From Penaeus vannamei (taxonomy: Eukaryota > Arthropoda > Malacostraca > Decapoda > Penaeidae): DNA of 31,825 nucleotides. The notes beneath the pieces were generated by a model that was given only the letters and a program-made list of their open reading frames with translations, did not search any database and was not told where the DNA came from. Both the position numbers and the translations under genes were made by a program. Position 1 is the stretch's first letter. Each line of letters begins with the position of its first letter. The DNA is taken from assembly GCF_042767895.1 (NCBI RefSeq), contig NC_091565.1:24701923-24733747 (forward strand), in the 5' to 3' direction. Shown piece by piece: positions 10,589 to 22,395 of the stretch.

Positions 10589-13500
10589 CATGAAAATCAT
10601 CACAATTACCTGAATTAAAGTTAAAATCATCATAATTATCATTTAAAAGCGAAAAAGGTTTTTTCGACGTTTCTCTCAAAAGGCTGTAATACGCTAGATT
10701 TTGCCGTTTTTTCGAGTTTTGGGATTTTCTTAGTTTTAGCCTTTATTTCATTAAGCATAGACTATAATTATTATCATCATCATTATCGTCATCATTGTCA
10801 TTATTCTTATGATTATCATCATTATAGTCATGATTATCATTATTATCATTATCATTTTTGCAGTTATAATGATTATTATGCCAATCATTACTGTCATTTT
10901 CATAAATATTATAACTATTCTTATAAAAATAATAACAATAATGATAATTTTAGAAATAATAATGACAATAATACTCATTATAATAACAATGATAATGATA
11001 TTATTATTTCTATTGTCATTATTAGTATGAACACTATGAAAATAGAGTTTATTATTGCTATCATTGCAGTAATTATCAAAATTATCATTATGATTATCGT
11101 TTTATTCTTATAATTATTATTGTCATTATCATCATAATTATCCTCATTATTGTTAATAATAAAGGAATTATCATGAAAATCATCACAATTACCTGAATTG
11201 ATGTTAAAATCATCCTAATTATCATTTAAAAGCGAAAAAGGAGGTTTTTCTACGTTTCTCTCAAAAGGCTGTAATACGCTAGATTTTGCTGTTTTTTTCG
11301 ACTTACGGGATTTTATTACTTTTAGCCTTTATTTCATTATAAATGTTTATAATTATTGTTATCATCATAATCATCATTATTGTCATTATTCTTATTATTA
11401 TCATCATTATAGTCATTATCGTCATGATTATCATTATTATCATTATCATTATTGCAGTTATAATGATTATTATTATATAACTATTTTTATAATGATAATA
11501 ATAATAATGGTAATTTTAAAAATAATAATGACAATGATACTCATTATAATAACAATAATAATGATATTATTATTTCTATTGTCATTATTAGTATGAAAAT
11601 TATTAGAATAGAGTTAATTATTGCTATTATTGCAGCAATTATCAAAATTATTATTATGATTATTATCATATTATTATTATCATTATTGTCATTATAAATG
11701 GACTCCATAATTATTATTATCATCATCAATATTGTCATTATTCCTATGATTATCATCATTATAGTCATTATCGTCATAATTATCATTAGTATCATTATCA
11801 TTATTGCAGTTATAATGATTATTATGTCAATCATTAGTCATTTTCATCATTATAACTATTTTTATAATAATGATAACAATAATGATAATTTTAGAAATAA
11901 TGATAATGCTCATTATGATAACAATAATAATGATATTATTTCTATTGCCATTATTAGTATGAACATTATTAGAATAGAGTTAATTATTGATATCATTGCA
12001 GTAATGAAAATTATCATTATGATTATCATTTTATTATTATCATTATTATTTTAATTATCATCATTATTGTTAACAATAAAGGATTTATCATGAAAATCAT
12101 CACAATTACCTGAATTAATGTTAAAATCATAATAATTATAATTTAAAAGCGAAAAAGGGTATTTTTCGACGTTTCTCTCAAGATTTTGCCGTTTTCGACT
12201 TCAGGGATTTTATTACTTTTAGCACTTATTTCATTATAAATGGACACTATAATTATTATTATCATCATTATTGTCATTTTTCTTATGATTATCATAATTA
12301 TAGTTATATCGTCATGCTTATCATTATTATCATTATCATTATTGCAGTTATAATGATTATTATGCTAATTATTACTGTCATTTTCATCATTATAACTATT
12401 TTCATAATGATAATAACAATAATGGTAATTTTTGAAATAGTAATGACTATAATACTCATTATAATAACAATAATAATAATATTATTATTGTTTTTATTGT
12501 CATTATTAGTATAAAAATTATTAAAATAGAGTTAATTAGTGCTATCATTGCAGTAATTATCAAAATGATCATTATGATTATCATTTTATTATCATTATCA
12601 TTATTATTGTCATTATCTTCATAATTATCATCATTATTGTTAATAATAAATGAATTATCATGAAAATCATCACAATTACCTGAATTAGCGTTAAAATCAT
12701 CATAATTATAATTTAAAAGCGAAAACGTTTATTTTCGACGTTTCTCTCAAAAGGCTGTAATACGCTAGATTTTGCGTTTTTTTTTTTTTACTTTTGGGAT
12801 TTTATTAGTTTTAGCCTTTATTTCATTATAAATGGACTCTATAATTATTATAATCATCATTTTCATCATTATTGATATTATCCTTATCATAATTGCAGTT
12901 ATAATGATTATTATGATTATTATTATTAATCATTTTCATCATTATAACTATTTCTATAATGATAATAACAGTAATGATAATTTTAGAAATAATAATGACA
13001 ATAATAATTATAATAACAATAATAATGATATTATTATTATTTCTATTGTCATTATTAGTATGAAAATTATTAGAATAGAGTTAATTATTGTTATTATTGC
13101 AGTAATTATCAGTTATCATTATGATTACCATTCTATAATAATAATAATTTTTATTATCATTATCATCATAACTATCATCATTATTGTTAATAATAAAGGA
13201 ATTATCATGAAAATCATCACAATTACCTGAATTAATGTTAAGATCATCATTATTATCATTTAAAAGGCTGTAATACGCAAGATTTTGCCGTTTTTTGAAT
13301 TTTGGGATTTTATTAGTTTTAGCCTTTATTTCATTATAAATAGACTCTATAATTATAATAATCATCATTTTCATCATTATTGTCATTATTCATATGATTA
13401 TCATCAATATAGTCATCATCGTCATGATTATCATTATTATTATTATCATTATTGCAGTTATAATGATTATTATGCTAATTATTAGTCATTTTCATCATTA

Positions 13501-15704
13501 TAACTATTTATATAATGATAATAACAATAATGATAATCTTGGAAATAATAATAACAATAATACTGATTATAATAACAATATTGATGATTTTGTTATTATT
13601 TCTATTGTCATTATTAGTATGAAAATTATTAGAATAGAGTTAATTATTGCTATCATTGCAGTAATTATCAAAATGATCATTATGATTATCATTTTATCAT
13701 TATCATTATTATTATCATTATCATCGTAATAATCATAATTGTTAATAATAAAATAATTATCATGAAAATCATCATAATTACCTGACTTAATATTAAAATA
13801 ATCATAATTATCATTTAAAAGCGAAAAAGGTTTTTTTTCGATGTTATCATTATGATTATCATTTTATTATTATTATCATTATTATTGTAATTATCATCAT
13901 AATTATCATAATTATTGTTAATAATGAAGAAATTATCATGGGAATCATCACAATTACCTGAATTAATGTTAAAATCATCATAATTATCATTTAAAAGAGA
14001 AAAAGTTTTTTTCGACATTTCTCTCGGCTGTAATACGCAAGATTTTGCCGTTTTTTTTTTTACTTTTGGGATTTCATTAGTTTTAACCTTTATTTCATTA
14101 TAAATGGAGTCTATAATTATTATTATCATCATCATTACTGTCACTATTCTTATGATTATCATCATTATAGTCATTATCGTCATGATTATAATTTGTATCA
14201 CTATCATTATTGTAGGTATAATGCTAATCATTACTGTTATTTTCATCATTATAACTATTTTTCTAACAAGAATAATGATATTATTTCTATTGTCAGTATT
14301 TGTATGAATATTATTTGAAGAGAGTTAATTATTGCTATCATTGCAGTAATTATCAAAATTATCACTATGATTATCATTTTATCATTATCATTATTATTGT
14401 CATTATCATCATGATAATCATTATTGTTAATAATAAAATAATTATCATGAAAATCATCATAATTACCTGACTTAATATTAAAATCATCATAATTATCATT
14501 TAAAAGCGAAATAGGTTTTTTTTCGACGTTTCTCTCAAAAGGCTGTAATACGCTAGATTTTGACGTTTTTTCGACTTCTGAAATTTTATCAATTTTAGCC
14601 TTTATTTCATTATAAAAGGACTCTACAATTATTATTATCATCATTATCATCATTATTGTAATTTTTCTTATGATTATCATCATTATAGTCATTATCGGCA
14701 TGATTAGTATTATTATTATTATCATTATTGCAGTTATAATGATTATTATGCTAATTATTGATGTCATTTTCATCATTATAACTATTTTTATAATGATAAT
14801 AATAATGATAATTTTAGAAATAATAATGACAGTAATACTCATTATAATAACAATAATAATGATATTATTGTTTCTATTGTCATTATTAGTATGGAAATTA
14901 TTAGAATAGAGTTAATTATTGCTATTATTGCAGTAATTATCAAAATTATAATCATGATTACCATTCTATTATTATTAACATTATTATTGTCTTTATCATC
15001 ATAATTATCATCATTATTGTTAATAATAAAGTATTTATCATGAGAATCATCACAATTACCTGAGTTAATGTTAAAATCATCATTATTATCATTTAAAAGC
15101 GAAATTTTTTTTTTCAATGTTTCACTCAAAAGGCTGTAATACGCTAGATTTTACCGTTTTTTTTTTTTTTTTTACTTATGGGATTATATTAGTTTTAGCC
15201 TTTATTTCATTATAAATGGAGTTTATAATTATCATTATCATCATTATTGTCATTATCCTTATGATTATCATCAATATAGTCATTATCGTCATGATTATCA
15301 TTATTTTCATTATCATTATTGCAGTTATAATGATTATCAAGCTAATTATTACTGCTATTTTCATCATTATGACTATTTTTATAATGATAATAACAATAAT
15401 GTTAATTTTAGAAGTAATAATGACAATAATACTCATTATAATAATAATAATAATGATATTTTTATTATTTCTATTGTCATTATTAGTATGAACACTATTA
15501 GAATAGAGTTAATCATTGCTATTATTGCAGTATTTATCAAAATTATCATTATGATTATCATTTTATTATCATTATTATTGTCATTATCATCATGATTATT
15601 ATCATTATCATCATGATTATTATCATTATTGTTAATAATAAAGGAATTATTATGGAAATCATCACAATCACCTGAATTAATGTTAAAATCATTATAATTA
15701 TCTT
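10589..15704 (+). repeat. AT-rich satellite, subfamily B, monomer near 585 bp
   Basis: The monomer mixes ATT/ATC/ATA words with a fixed non-simple core: AAGCGAAAAAGG-T run-CGACG, TTTCTCTCAAAAGGCTG, TAATACGCTAGATTTTGCCG, a T run, TTTTGGGATTTTATTAG, TTTTAGCCTTTATTTC and ATAAATGGACTCTATAATT. Counting the AGATTTT word of the core, copies lie at 10696, 11281, 12181, 12767, 13280, 14040, 14555 and 15146. Intervals are 585, 900, 586, 513, 760, 515 and 591 bp, so about 585 bp is the basic period with internal deletions and duplications. All copies point the same way. The array begins at the LINE break (10589) and ends where the RTE element begins (15705). No open frame here looks coding. Confidence 0.88.
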
Positions 15705-18276
15705 TGGGTTGGTGCTTCACGCGCAGGGTGGTGTGAAGCGATGGTGTGGAAGTCTAGTTAGTGTTAAGAGCTTGCGTGCCTTCTCGCTTACAGCTGCCAC
15801 CGATGGGAAGCCTAGTGTGAAAAAGGGAGCAGTGCATATCCTCTCCATCATCGAGTCTCCCTGCAGTGCCTCCTCGTGGCCTCCCATGGAACCTAGGTAC
15901 CTTGCGGTTCCAGGCTAAACTGAGGGGGATCTCGGAGCAGCAGGAGGCCCTAGAGGTTCAGGGTCATGGCCCACCGGCGTGTGGACACGGCCTGGCCCTG
16001 CACCAACTCCTGCCCCTAGGCCCCCTGGGGTTAACGGGAGGCTCGGAGGAGGTGGGCCTTGCCAGTCCTCCTCCCCCAGATAAAAAATCTTTGGCAGTGT
16101 TAAATATATTTGGTAATGCTGGGAGGAGGGGAACTGCTCCTCCCACCCAGGAAGAGAGGCGGGTTATGGACCCCACTGGGAGGGCGACTTCCAGGACGCA
16201 GGTCGGGAGCGAGAACTACTCGTCCCGCCTGCGTTCTGGTAGACGGCAGCCCGGAGTGAAGCTTACGGAGGAAAGCCTTCGGGAGCCCCGTAGGCGGATG
16301 ATGGGTTCTACAGCCTGCCGTCCCCTTATATGTGGAGCAGCGTCGGCGGGGGTGGCAGAGGTGGCGTCCACCCAGAGCGACTGCCCGAGGCTAAACCTCA
16401 GGTGGGGAGTCAGGGTGGGGGCTTGGAACGTCCGTTCTTTGCGTCAGGATGATCGGTTGCCTCTGCTGTCAAGGGAACTGGGGAAGCTGAGAGTGGAGGT
16501 GGCTGCCCTCTCGGAGGTGAGGAGACCTGGCAGCGGCACGATCAGTGTAGGTGGCTACACCTACTACTGGTCAGGCCGCAGCGACGGTCACCATCTCCAG
16601 GGAGTAGCCATGGCCATCTCCAGCAGACTCCAGCCCTCGGTAGTAGAGGTTACTCCAGTCGATGAGCGTATAATGGTAATGAGACTGAAGCTGTCTTTTG
16701 GCTTCATGTCTCTTATTGCTGTGTACGCTCCTACCGATGTTTGTAAACTTGATGTGAAAGAGATGTTCTACGCCAAACTAGCGTCTGTGTCAGACAGGTG
16801 CCCCCGGCGAGATATTCGTGTTGTCCTGGGTGACTTCAATGCGGTATCTGGCTGTGATCGAGCTGGCTATGAGATGTCTGTCGGTCCCCATGGTTCGGGA
16901 GCTGATACCGGCAGCGAGAATAGCCTCCTTTTTCGGGACTTTGCTAGGTCCCAGAATTTGAGGACTTTTGGCTCCTGGTACCAGTGCCCAGACCCACATC
17001 GCTGGACATGGTACAGCGATGCGGGTAATACAGTCAAGGAGATCGACCACATATTCGTTAGCACTCATTGGAGGATCCTCCAGAATTGCAGGGTGTATAG
17101 GAGTGCCGAGTTCTGTGGTAATGACCATAGATTAGTTATGGCTACCCTCCGAGTCCATTTCAAAACCCCCCAGCGGACCAATGATCACCCCAGGGTGTTT
17201 CACTTGGACAGGCTGAGGGAGGGGGAATGTGCCCAGGGGTTTGCTGAGGCAGTCTATGGTCGTTTCACAGCACTCGAAAATCTGTCGGACCCTGTACTGT
17301 GGGACACCTTCAAACGTGAAACGCTTGATGCAGCCCAAGAGACGATTGGTGAACGCCCGAGAGCAAGGCGAAATTTCATCTCGCAGGAGACACTGGATGC
17401 CACAGATGTGTGTCGTGCGGCTTGTCTGACAAGGGAATCGAGATTTACACCATTCTCAGGTGCTCAGAACTCGGTCTTTGTTAAGAAGGGACAAGGAACA
17501 GTTTATTAGGAATCTTGCTGAGGAGGTAGAAGGCCATTTCTTAATAAATGACCTTCATCCTGCATACCAAGCCCTGAGAAAGCTGAACTCCAAGCCCTCT
17601 TTACAGGTGACAGCAGGTCGCTCAGATGTGGTGCGGGAACGTTGGGCTGAGTATTTCGAGCAGTTGTATCAGGTTGACCCACTAACAGTTAACTTGGATG
17701 CGGGTAGTGTCGAGATGCCCCCTCCCTAACAGAAGTTAGGGGGGCGATCTCCAAGCTGAAGAGTGGTAAAACAGCTGCGATATGCGGCATCCCAGCTGAA
17801 CTGTTAAAGACTGGTGGTGATCCCATGGAGTGGGGGTAGTATGCCGTCCTGGCTGCCATCTGGCGGTCTGGTACCGTTCCCCTTAACCTGTTAAGGGGTG
17901 TGGTTATCCCTCTCTGGAAGGGGAAGGGGGACCGATAGGACTGCAGCAACCACCGAGGCATCACACTGCTCAGTATACCAGGCAAGTTTCTCGCCCACAT
18001 CCTTCTGGTAAGTCCACAATAGACCATATCCTCGCGCTTCGAGTCATTATGGAGCGTCGTCGTGAGTTCGGGCGTGGGCTGCTTGCAGCCTATATCGACC
18101 TCAAGAAGGCATACGATACGGTACATCGGGAATCACTCTGGGAGATCTTGAAACTGAGAGGAATTCCAACAAGGATTATTGGAGTAATAGCAAGTCTGTA
18201 TACTGGTACTGAAAGTGCTGTAAAGTGTGGTGGGGGCCTCTCAAGCTTCTTTCCTGTTAGTTCAGGAATGAGGCAA
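15705..18276 (+). mobile_element. RTE-type LINE, 5' leader to mid reverse transcriptase
   Basis: Balanced, GC-rich sequence starts abruptly after satellite at about 15705 and returns to satellite at 18276. It holds the leader, an AP-like endonuclease, and the first part of a reverse transcriptase of the RTE type, a family that is abundant in crustaceans and often mis-annotated as a craniofacial development protein 2-like gene. The element stops after FPVSSGMRQ, before the catalytic ADD box. Its later coding part is not here; a matching stretch appears at 31558. Several indels disrupt the frame after 17440. Confidence 0.87.
15866..18276 (+). pseudogene. RTE ORF: endonuclease plus truncated reverse transcriptase
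   Basis: One frame is open from 15866 to 17509 (547 codons); the real start may be the ATG at 16168 (MDPTGRATS). The endonuclease shows GAWNVRSL (about 16420), AALSEVRR, LIAVYAPTD (about 16712), VLGDFNAVSG (about 16825), KEIDHIFVS and a final GNDHRLV (about 17120), so the main catalytic positions look intact. Near 17440-17465 the frame shifts, and the sequence continues as RTRSLLRRDKEQFIRNLAEE. A deletion and frameshift near 17725 precede TEVRGAISKLKSGK; there are stops near 17838 and 17937. Near 18004 ITLLSIPGKFLAHILL jumps to KSTIDHILALRV, losing about 20 residues compared with typical members as I remember them. Motif A survives (AAYIDLKKAYDTV, about 18090). The reading stops at SGMRQ. The endonuclease could still be translated, but the enzyme as a whole is dead. 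Confidence 0.85.
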
Positions 18277-18621
18277 TAACAATAATAATGATATAATTAT
18301 TTCTATTGTCATTATTAGTATGAAAATTATTAGAATACACTTAATCATTGCTATTATTGCAGTAAATATCAAAATTATCATTATGATTATCCTTTTTTAT
18401 TATCATTATTATTGTCATTATCATCATAATTATCTTTATTATTGTTAATTAAGAATGACATTAAAACTCATTATAATAACAAGAAAACGTCGAAAAAAAA
18501 ACTTTTTCGCGTATAAATGATAATTATGATGATTTTAACATTAATTCAGGTAATTGTGACGATTTTCATGATAATTCCTTTAGTATTACCAATAATAAAG
18601 ATAATTATGATGATAATGACA
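18277..18621. repeat. Satellite B segment that switches orientation
   Basis: From 18277 to about 18460 the satellite reads in the + orientation (TTTCTATTGTCATTATTAG, TGCTATTATTGCAGTAAA). From about 18485 it reads on the minus strand: AACGTCGAAAAAAAAACTTTTTCGCG, cited here only by its start, then the complement of the ACCTGAATTAATG word near 18540. The turning point is at about 18455-18485. Confidence 0.8.
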
Positions 18622-18825
18622 GTCCATGCAAGTGTTTAAAAGCGTTGGTGCAAGGACACAGCCTTGTCTCACTCCTGAACTAACAGGAAAGAAGCTTGAC
18701 AGGCCCCCACCACACTTTACAGCACTTTCAGTACCAGTATATAGACTTGCTATTAGTCCAATAATCCTTGTAGGAATTCCTCTCAGTTTCAAGATCTCCC
18801 AGAGTGATTCCCGATACACCGTATC
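18622..18825 (-). mobile_element. Inverted RTE reverse transcriptase fragment
   Basis: Read on the minus strand from 18825, the sequence encodes ESLWEILKLRGIPTRIIG, then LYTGTESAVKCGGGLSS, SSGVRQGCVLAPTLLN and TCMD, ending at 18622 where satellite resumes. It overlaps the plus-strand fragment at 18117-18275 with only a handful of differences, so they are two copies of one family. This copy reaches about 15 residues further than the plus copy, so the two have different satellite junctions. Its other end is cut by the assembly gap. Confidence 0.9.
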
Positions 18826-19325
18826 NNNNNNNNNNNNNNNNNNNNNNNNNNNNNNNNNNNNNNNNNNNNNNNNNNNNNNNNNNNNNNNNNNNNNNNNNNN
18901 NNNNNNNNNNNNNNNNNNNNNNNNNNNNNNNNNNNNNNNNNNNNNNNNNNNNNNNNNNNNNNNNNNNNNNNNNNNNNNNNNNNNNNNNNNNNNNNNNNNN
19001 NNNNNNNNNNNNNNNNNNNNNNNNNNNNNNNNNNNNNNNNNNNNNNNNNNNNNNNNNNNNNNNNNNNNNNNNNNNNNNNNNNNNNNNNNNNNNNNNNNNN
19101 NNNNNNNNNNNNNNNNNNNNNNNNNNNNNNNNNNNNNNNNNNNNNNNNNNNNNNNNNNNNNNNNNNNNNNNNNNNNNNNNNNNNNNNNNNNNNNNNNNNN
19201 NNNNNNNNNNNNNNNNNNNNNNNNNNNNNNNNNNNNNNNNNNNNNNNNNNNNNNNNNNNNNNNNNNNNNNNNNNNNNNNNNNNNNNNNNNNNNNNNNNNN
19301 NNNNNNNNNNNNNNNNNNNNNNNNN
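18826..19325. other. Assembly gap, 500 N
   Basis: Exactly 500 N. The round number suggests a placeholder of unknown true size. It sits at the edge of an inverted repeat, a common cause of assembly breaks. Confidence 0.99.
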
Positions 19326-20134
19326 TCTTTTTTTATTGCATTATATATAATTATCATCATTTTTTTTAAATAATAAAGAATTAAAAATATCATAATTACC
19401 TAATTAAAAGTTAAAATATCAAATTATGTAAAGCAAAAAATTTTTTTTTTACCTTTTCTAAAAACTAATTTTTTTGGGACTTTTGGGATTGTGTTGTTTT
19501 ACCCTTTTATTTCATTATAATGGACTTTAATTATTATTATCATCATTATTGTCACTATTCTTATGATTATCATCATTATTGTCATTATCCTAGATTATCA
19601 TCATTATAGTCATTGTTTTATGATTATAATTTTATATACTATTATTGGTTATAATGATTATCTATATTATGTCTTTTTCATCATTATAACTATTTTTATA
19701 ATCATAATGACAATAATATAATTTTAGAAATAATAATGACAATAATACTCATTATAATAACAATAATGATATTCTTATTTCTATTGGCATTATTAGTATG
19801 AAACTTATTATAATAGGTTAATTATTTTTATTATTGCAGTAATTATAAAAATTACCATTATAATTATCTTTTTATTATTATCATTATTATTAGTCATTAT
19901 CATCATAATTATCTCATTATTAATAAAAAGTTATCATTAAAAATCATCATTTTACCTGAATTAATCAAATTATAATTTAAAAGCGAAAAGTTTTTTCGAC
20001 CTTTCTCTAAAAGGCTGTAATACGCTAGAGTTTAGGTTTTTCACTTAGGGGATTATATTAGTTTTAGCTTTATTTCCCATTATAAATGGACTCTATGATT
20101 ATTATCATCATTATCATCATTATTGTCATTATTC
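19326..20134 (+). repeat. Satellite B, diverged copies
   Basis: The core words recur at 19983-20030 (GCGAAAAGTTTTTTCGAC, CTGTAATACGCTAGAG) and a decayed core at about 19430-19520. Orientation is plus. The array ends at about 20134, in the ATCATTATTGTCATTATTC part of a monomer. Confidence 0.82.
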
Positions 20135-20289
20135 TGCATCAGAAAAGGTTGAATTGTTAGAACATGCGAAGTAGCTCATGACATCTTATTATACAAAGCA
20201 AGAACAAAAAACAAAACAAAAACTGGGCTTGCCATGAAAACATCAAAGAGATGTCATCCTTCATCTTCCTTACTTCAGTAATGTCTCTT

Positions 20290-20895
20290 TCAGTTATTTT
20301 TTACCCTATCCTTACACCTTCCACATAGTCTTCCCCCAAATACTAAACTCAATTTCAAACAAAAATTACTTATAATAATGTTTTAAACCCCACAATGTGG
20401 ATATTAAACATTTTGTTTCATTAAAAAAAAAATATATATTAATCTACCCTTACATTTGGCTAACAAAAAAAAATAAACTAGTAAAAACATTGTTTTGTTT
20501 GACGTTTTTTATTAGTTTCAATATAATCCTTGAATAGTCTTCAAATAGAATGATCTACAAATGGTAACTTTTTTGGGGTGACATGTCAGTGGAAAAACCC
20601 CTAATGAATGTTTAATTATTTATTCCCGTACCTTATCCCCCTACTTTCCACACGGCCTTCTCCTACTACTAAACTTGATGCAATAACAACAATGTCAAAA
20701 TAAAATTTTGTGGACATTAAAAATTACTTTCAAAAAATACATTTCCGACCAGAAGTTGGTAACAAAAAAAAACTAGAAAAAATTTTTCATTGACATAAAC
20801 ATTTGTTTCAAATAATCTTTAAAAAATTTTTTAATTAAAATGATGTACAAATGGTAGTTTTGTGGAGATGCATGTCAGAGGAAAGCCCTTTGGAA
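20290..20895. repeat. Diverged tandem duplication, about 300-bp units
   Basis: Unit 1 (about 20290-20600) and unit 2 (about 20620-20895) share ordered words: CTTTCCACACGGCCTTC-like near the start, TACTAAAC, a GTGGA(T/C)ATTAAA word, AACAAAAAAAAA-ACTAG, and at the end ATGAT(C/G)TACAAATGGTA followed by CATGTCAG(T/A)GGAAA. No coding sequence is recognised. 20135-20289 shows nothing recognisable. Confidence 0.65.
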
Positions 20896-21059
20896 TAGTG
20901 AGGACGGAATACTGAATTGCTTAAGAACATTACCGAGGAGGATACAGGTGTGTTGAAGGATACTTTAGAATGGAGGAGCTGCCAAAAGAGAATGAAACTC
21001 TAACAGAGATCCCAAATACATTTCAGAACACACGTTGATTATATTTGCTCCTTTTTCTG

Positions 21060-21533
21060 CTACATTCAAATTGTGCATTTCATTAACTACTTCTGTCACA
21101 TTATTCCATTCCCACTCTTTATCCATCATGGTTTCCAAAATACAAATTTATGGTTGTGTCCAAACTAGTCCGCATAGGTATAGCGAGACAACGGAATCTT
21201 CATTTGAGGACTCCAAATGCTCGTTCAATGGGATTGCGGGTTCTTGAATGAGCCAAATTATACCTTATTTCATTTTGCAATCTGGGATTGAGAACTGGAG
21301 TCATTAAAAATTTGCAAATTGGTTATGCAGATTCCCCAAGCAGATGGCCATCATAATCTGCCTGCATTAGAGCATACAAGACACTATTTCTGAATATTCT
21401 ACTATCATTTCACTGACCTTAACCACCAACAAACTATAATATAAAAAATCAAGTCTGAGCCACACAATGCTTGTACATTTAATGAAAAATAACCCTTTCT
21501 GTATCAGTACTTTTCCCGTGATTGAATGACATT
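21060..21533 (-). pseudogene. Decayed PIF/Harbinger (HARBI1-like) transposase
   Basis: Harbinger transposases are DDE enzymes that cut and paste DNA transposons. On the minus strand, from 21533 downward, short frames give NVIQSREKY, YRKGYFSLNVQAL, then CWWLRSVK, a frameshift, and NDSRIFRNSVLYALMQADYD. Next come GHLLGESA, a stop, PICKFLMTPVLNP, YNLAHSRTRNPIERAFGVLK, a stop, and RFRCLAIPMRTSLDTT. The order and wording match the DDE_4 family: HDSRIF with the second catalytic D, the GHLLGDSGYP-like word, then the IER-FG box with the catalytic E. The first catalytic D (the AIDGTH-like box) was not found. At least three stops and one frameshift show it is dead. Weak similarity may extend to about 21060 (NEMHNLNVAEKG). 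Terminal repeats were not found. Confidence 0.8.
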
Positions 21534-22046
21534 TTCTTGCTTTCATGTGTTACAAATTAGTAACACATTTGTGTATAACATGATATAGGAATCACATTGC
21601 AATTTTAAAATCTATGAAAATCACAATTCATTATGAAATAACGTAAACACGTAGCCTCTTCAAGACCATCAAGTTCCAGTCGAGAGCTCAAAACATTAGC
21701 TGTATTCCTGCTGCCCCAGGTGAGTAATTTTGATTTAAGTTGTTATTTTGATTGTAGGGATAATTTTCTTTTCACAAGTGTTACCATAAGTGTTTTGATG
21801 ATGGCATGTTTACTACGGGCTATAGAAGCATCTGTCATGCTACACCACTCTACAATGAGGCGTTGCTAATGATTTCCTTGTAGCTCTGCAGTTCACTATT
21901 TTATATCAGGTATTGTAAAATGGTTAATTTTTAATTCCTTTGTTGTAGTATGAAGTGAGGCTATTACAGAGATAACATTATCCTCTTCTCTCGAGATTAA
22001 TAATTAGGTTTAGGTTATGTTAGGTAAGGTAATATAACATAGGGTA
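21534..22046. other. Unrecognised low-copy DNA
   Basis: This stretch is not obviously repetitive. A good plus-strand splice donor word, CAGGTGAGT, is at about 21717, but no adjoining open frame supports an exon. On the minus strand it would lie upstream of the Harbinger relic and may hold more of that element. At 22004-22036 there are TTAGG-like words on the plus strand. Confidence 0.4.

Positions 22047-22395
<349 letters not shown>

Noticed and set aside
10751..15720. Many isoleucine- and asparagine-rich small open frames
   Set aside because: They are translations of ATT, ATC, AAT and ATA words in the satellite, occur on both strands, and have no conserved starts or domains.
15866..17509. 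A host craniofacial development protein 2-like gene
   Set aside because: Such annotations usually arise from RTE endonucleases. Here the frame is followed by reverse transcriptase segments (AAYIDLKKAYDTV), so it belongs to a retrotransposon.
18626..19393. Open frames that run across the N block
   Set aside because: They consist mostly of unknown residues and cannot be supported.
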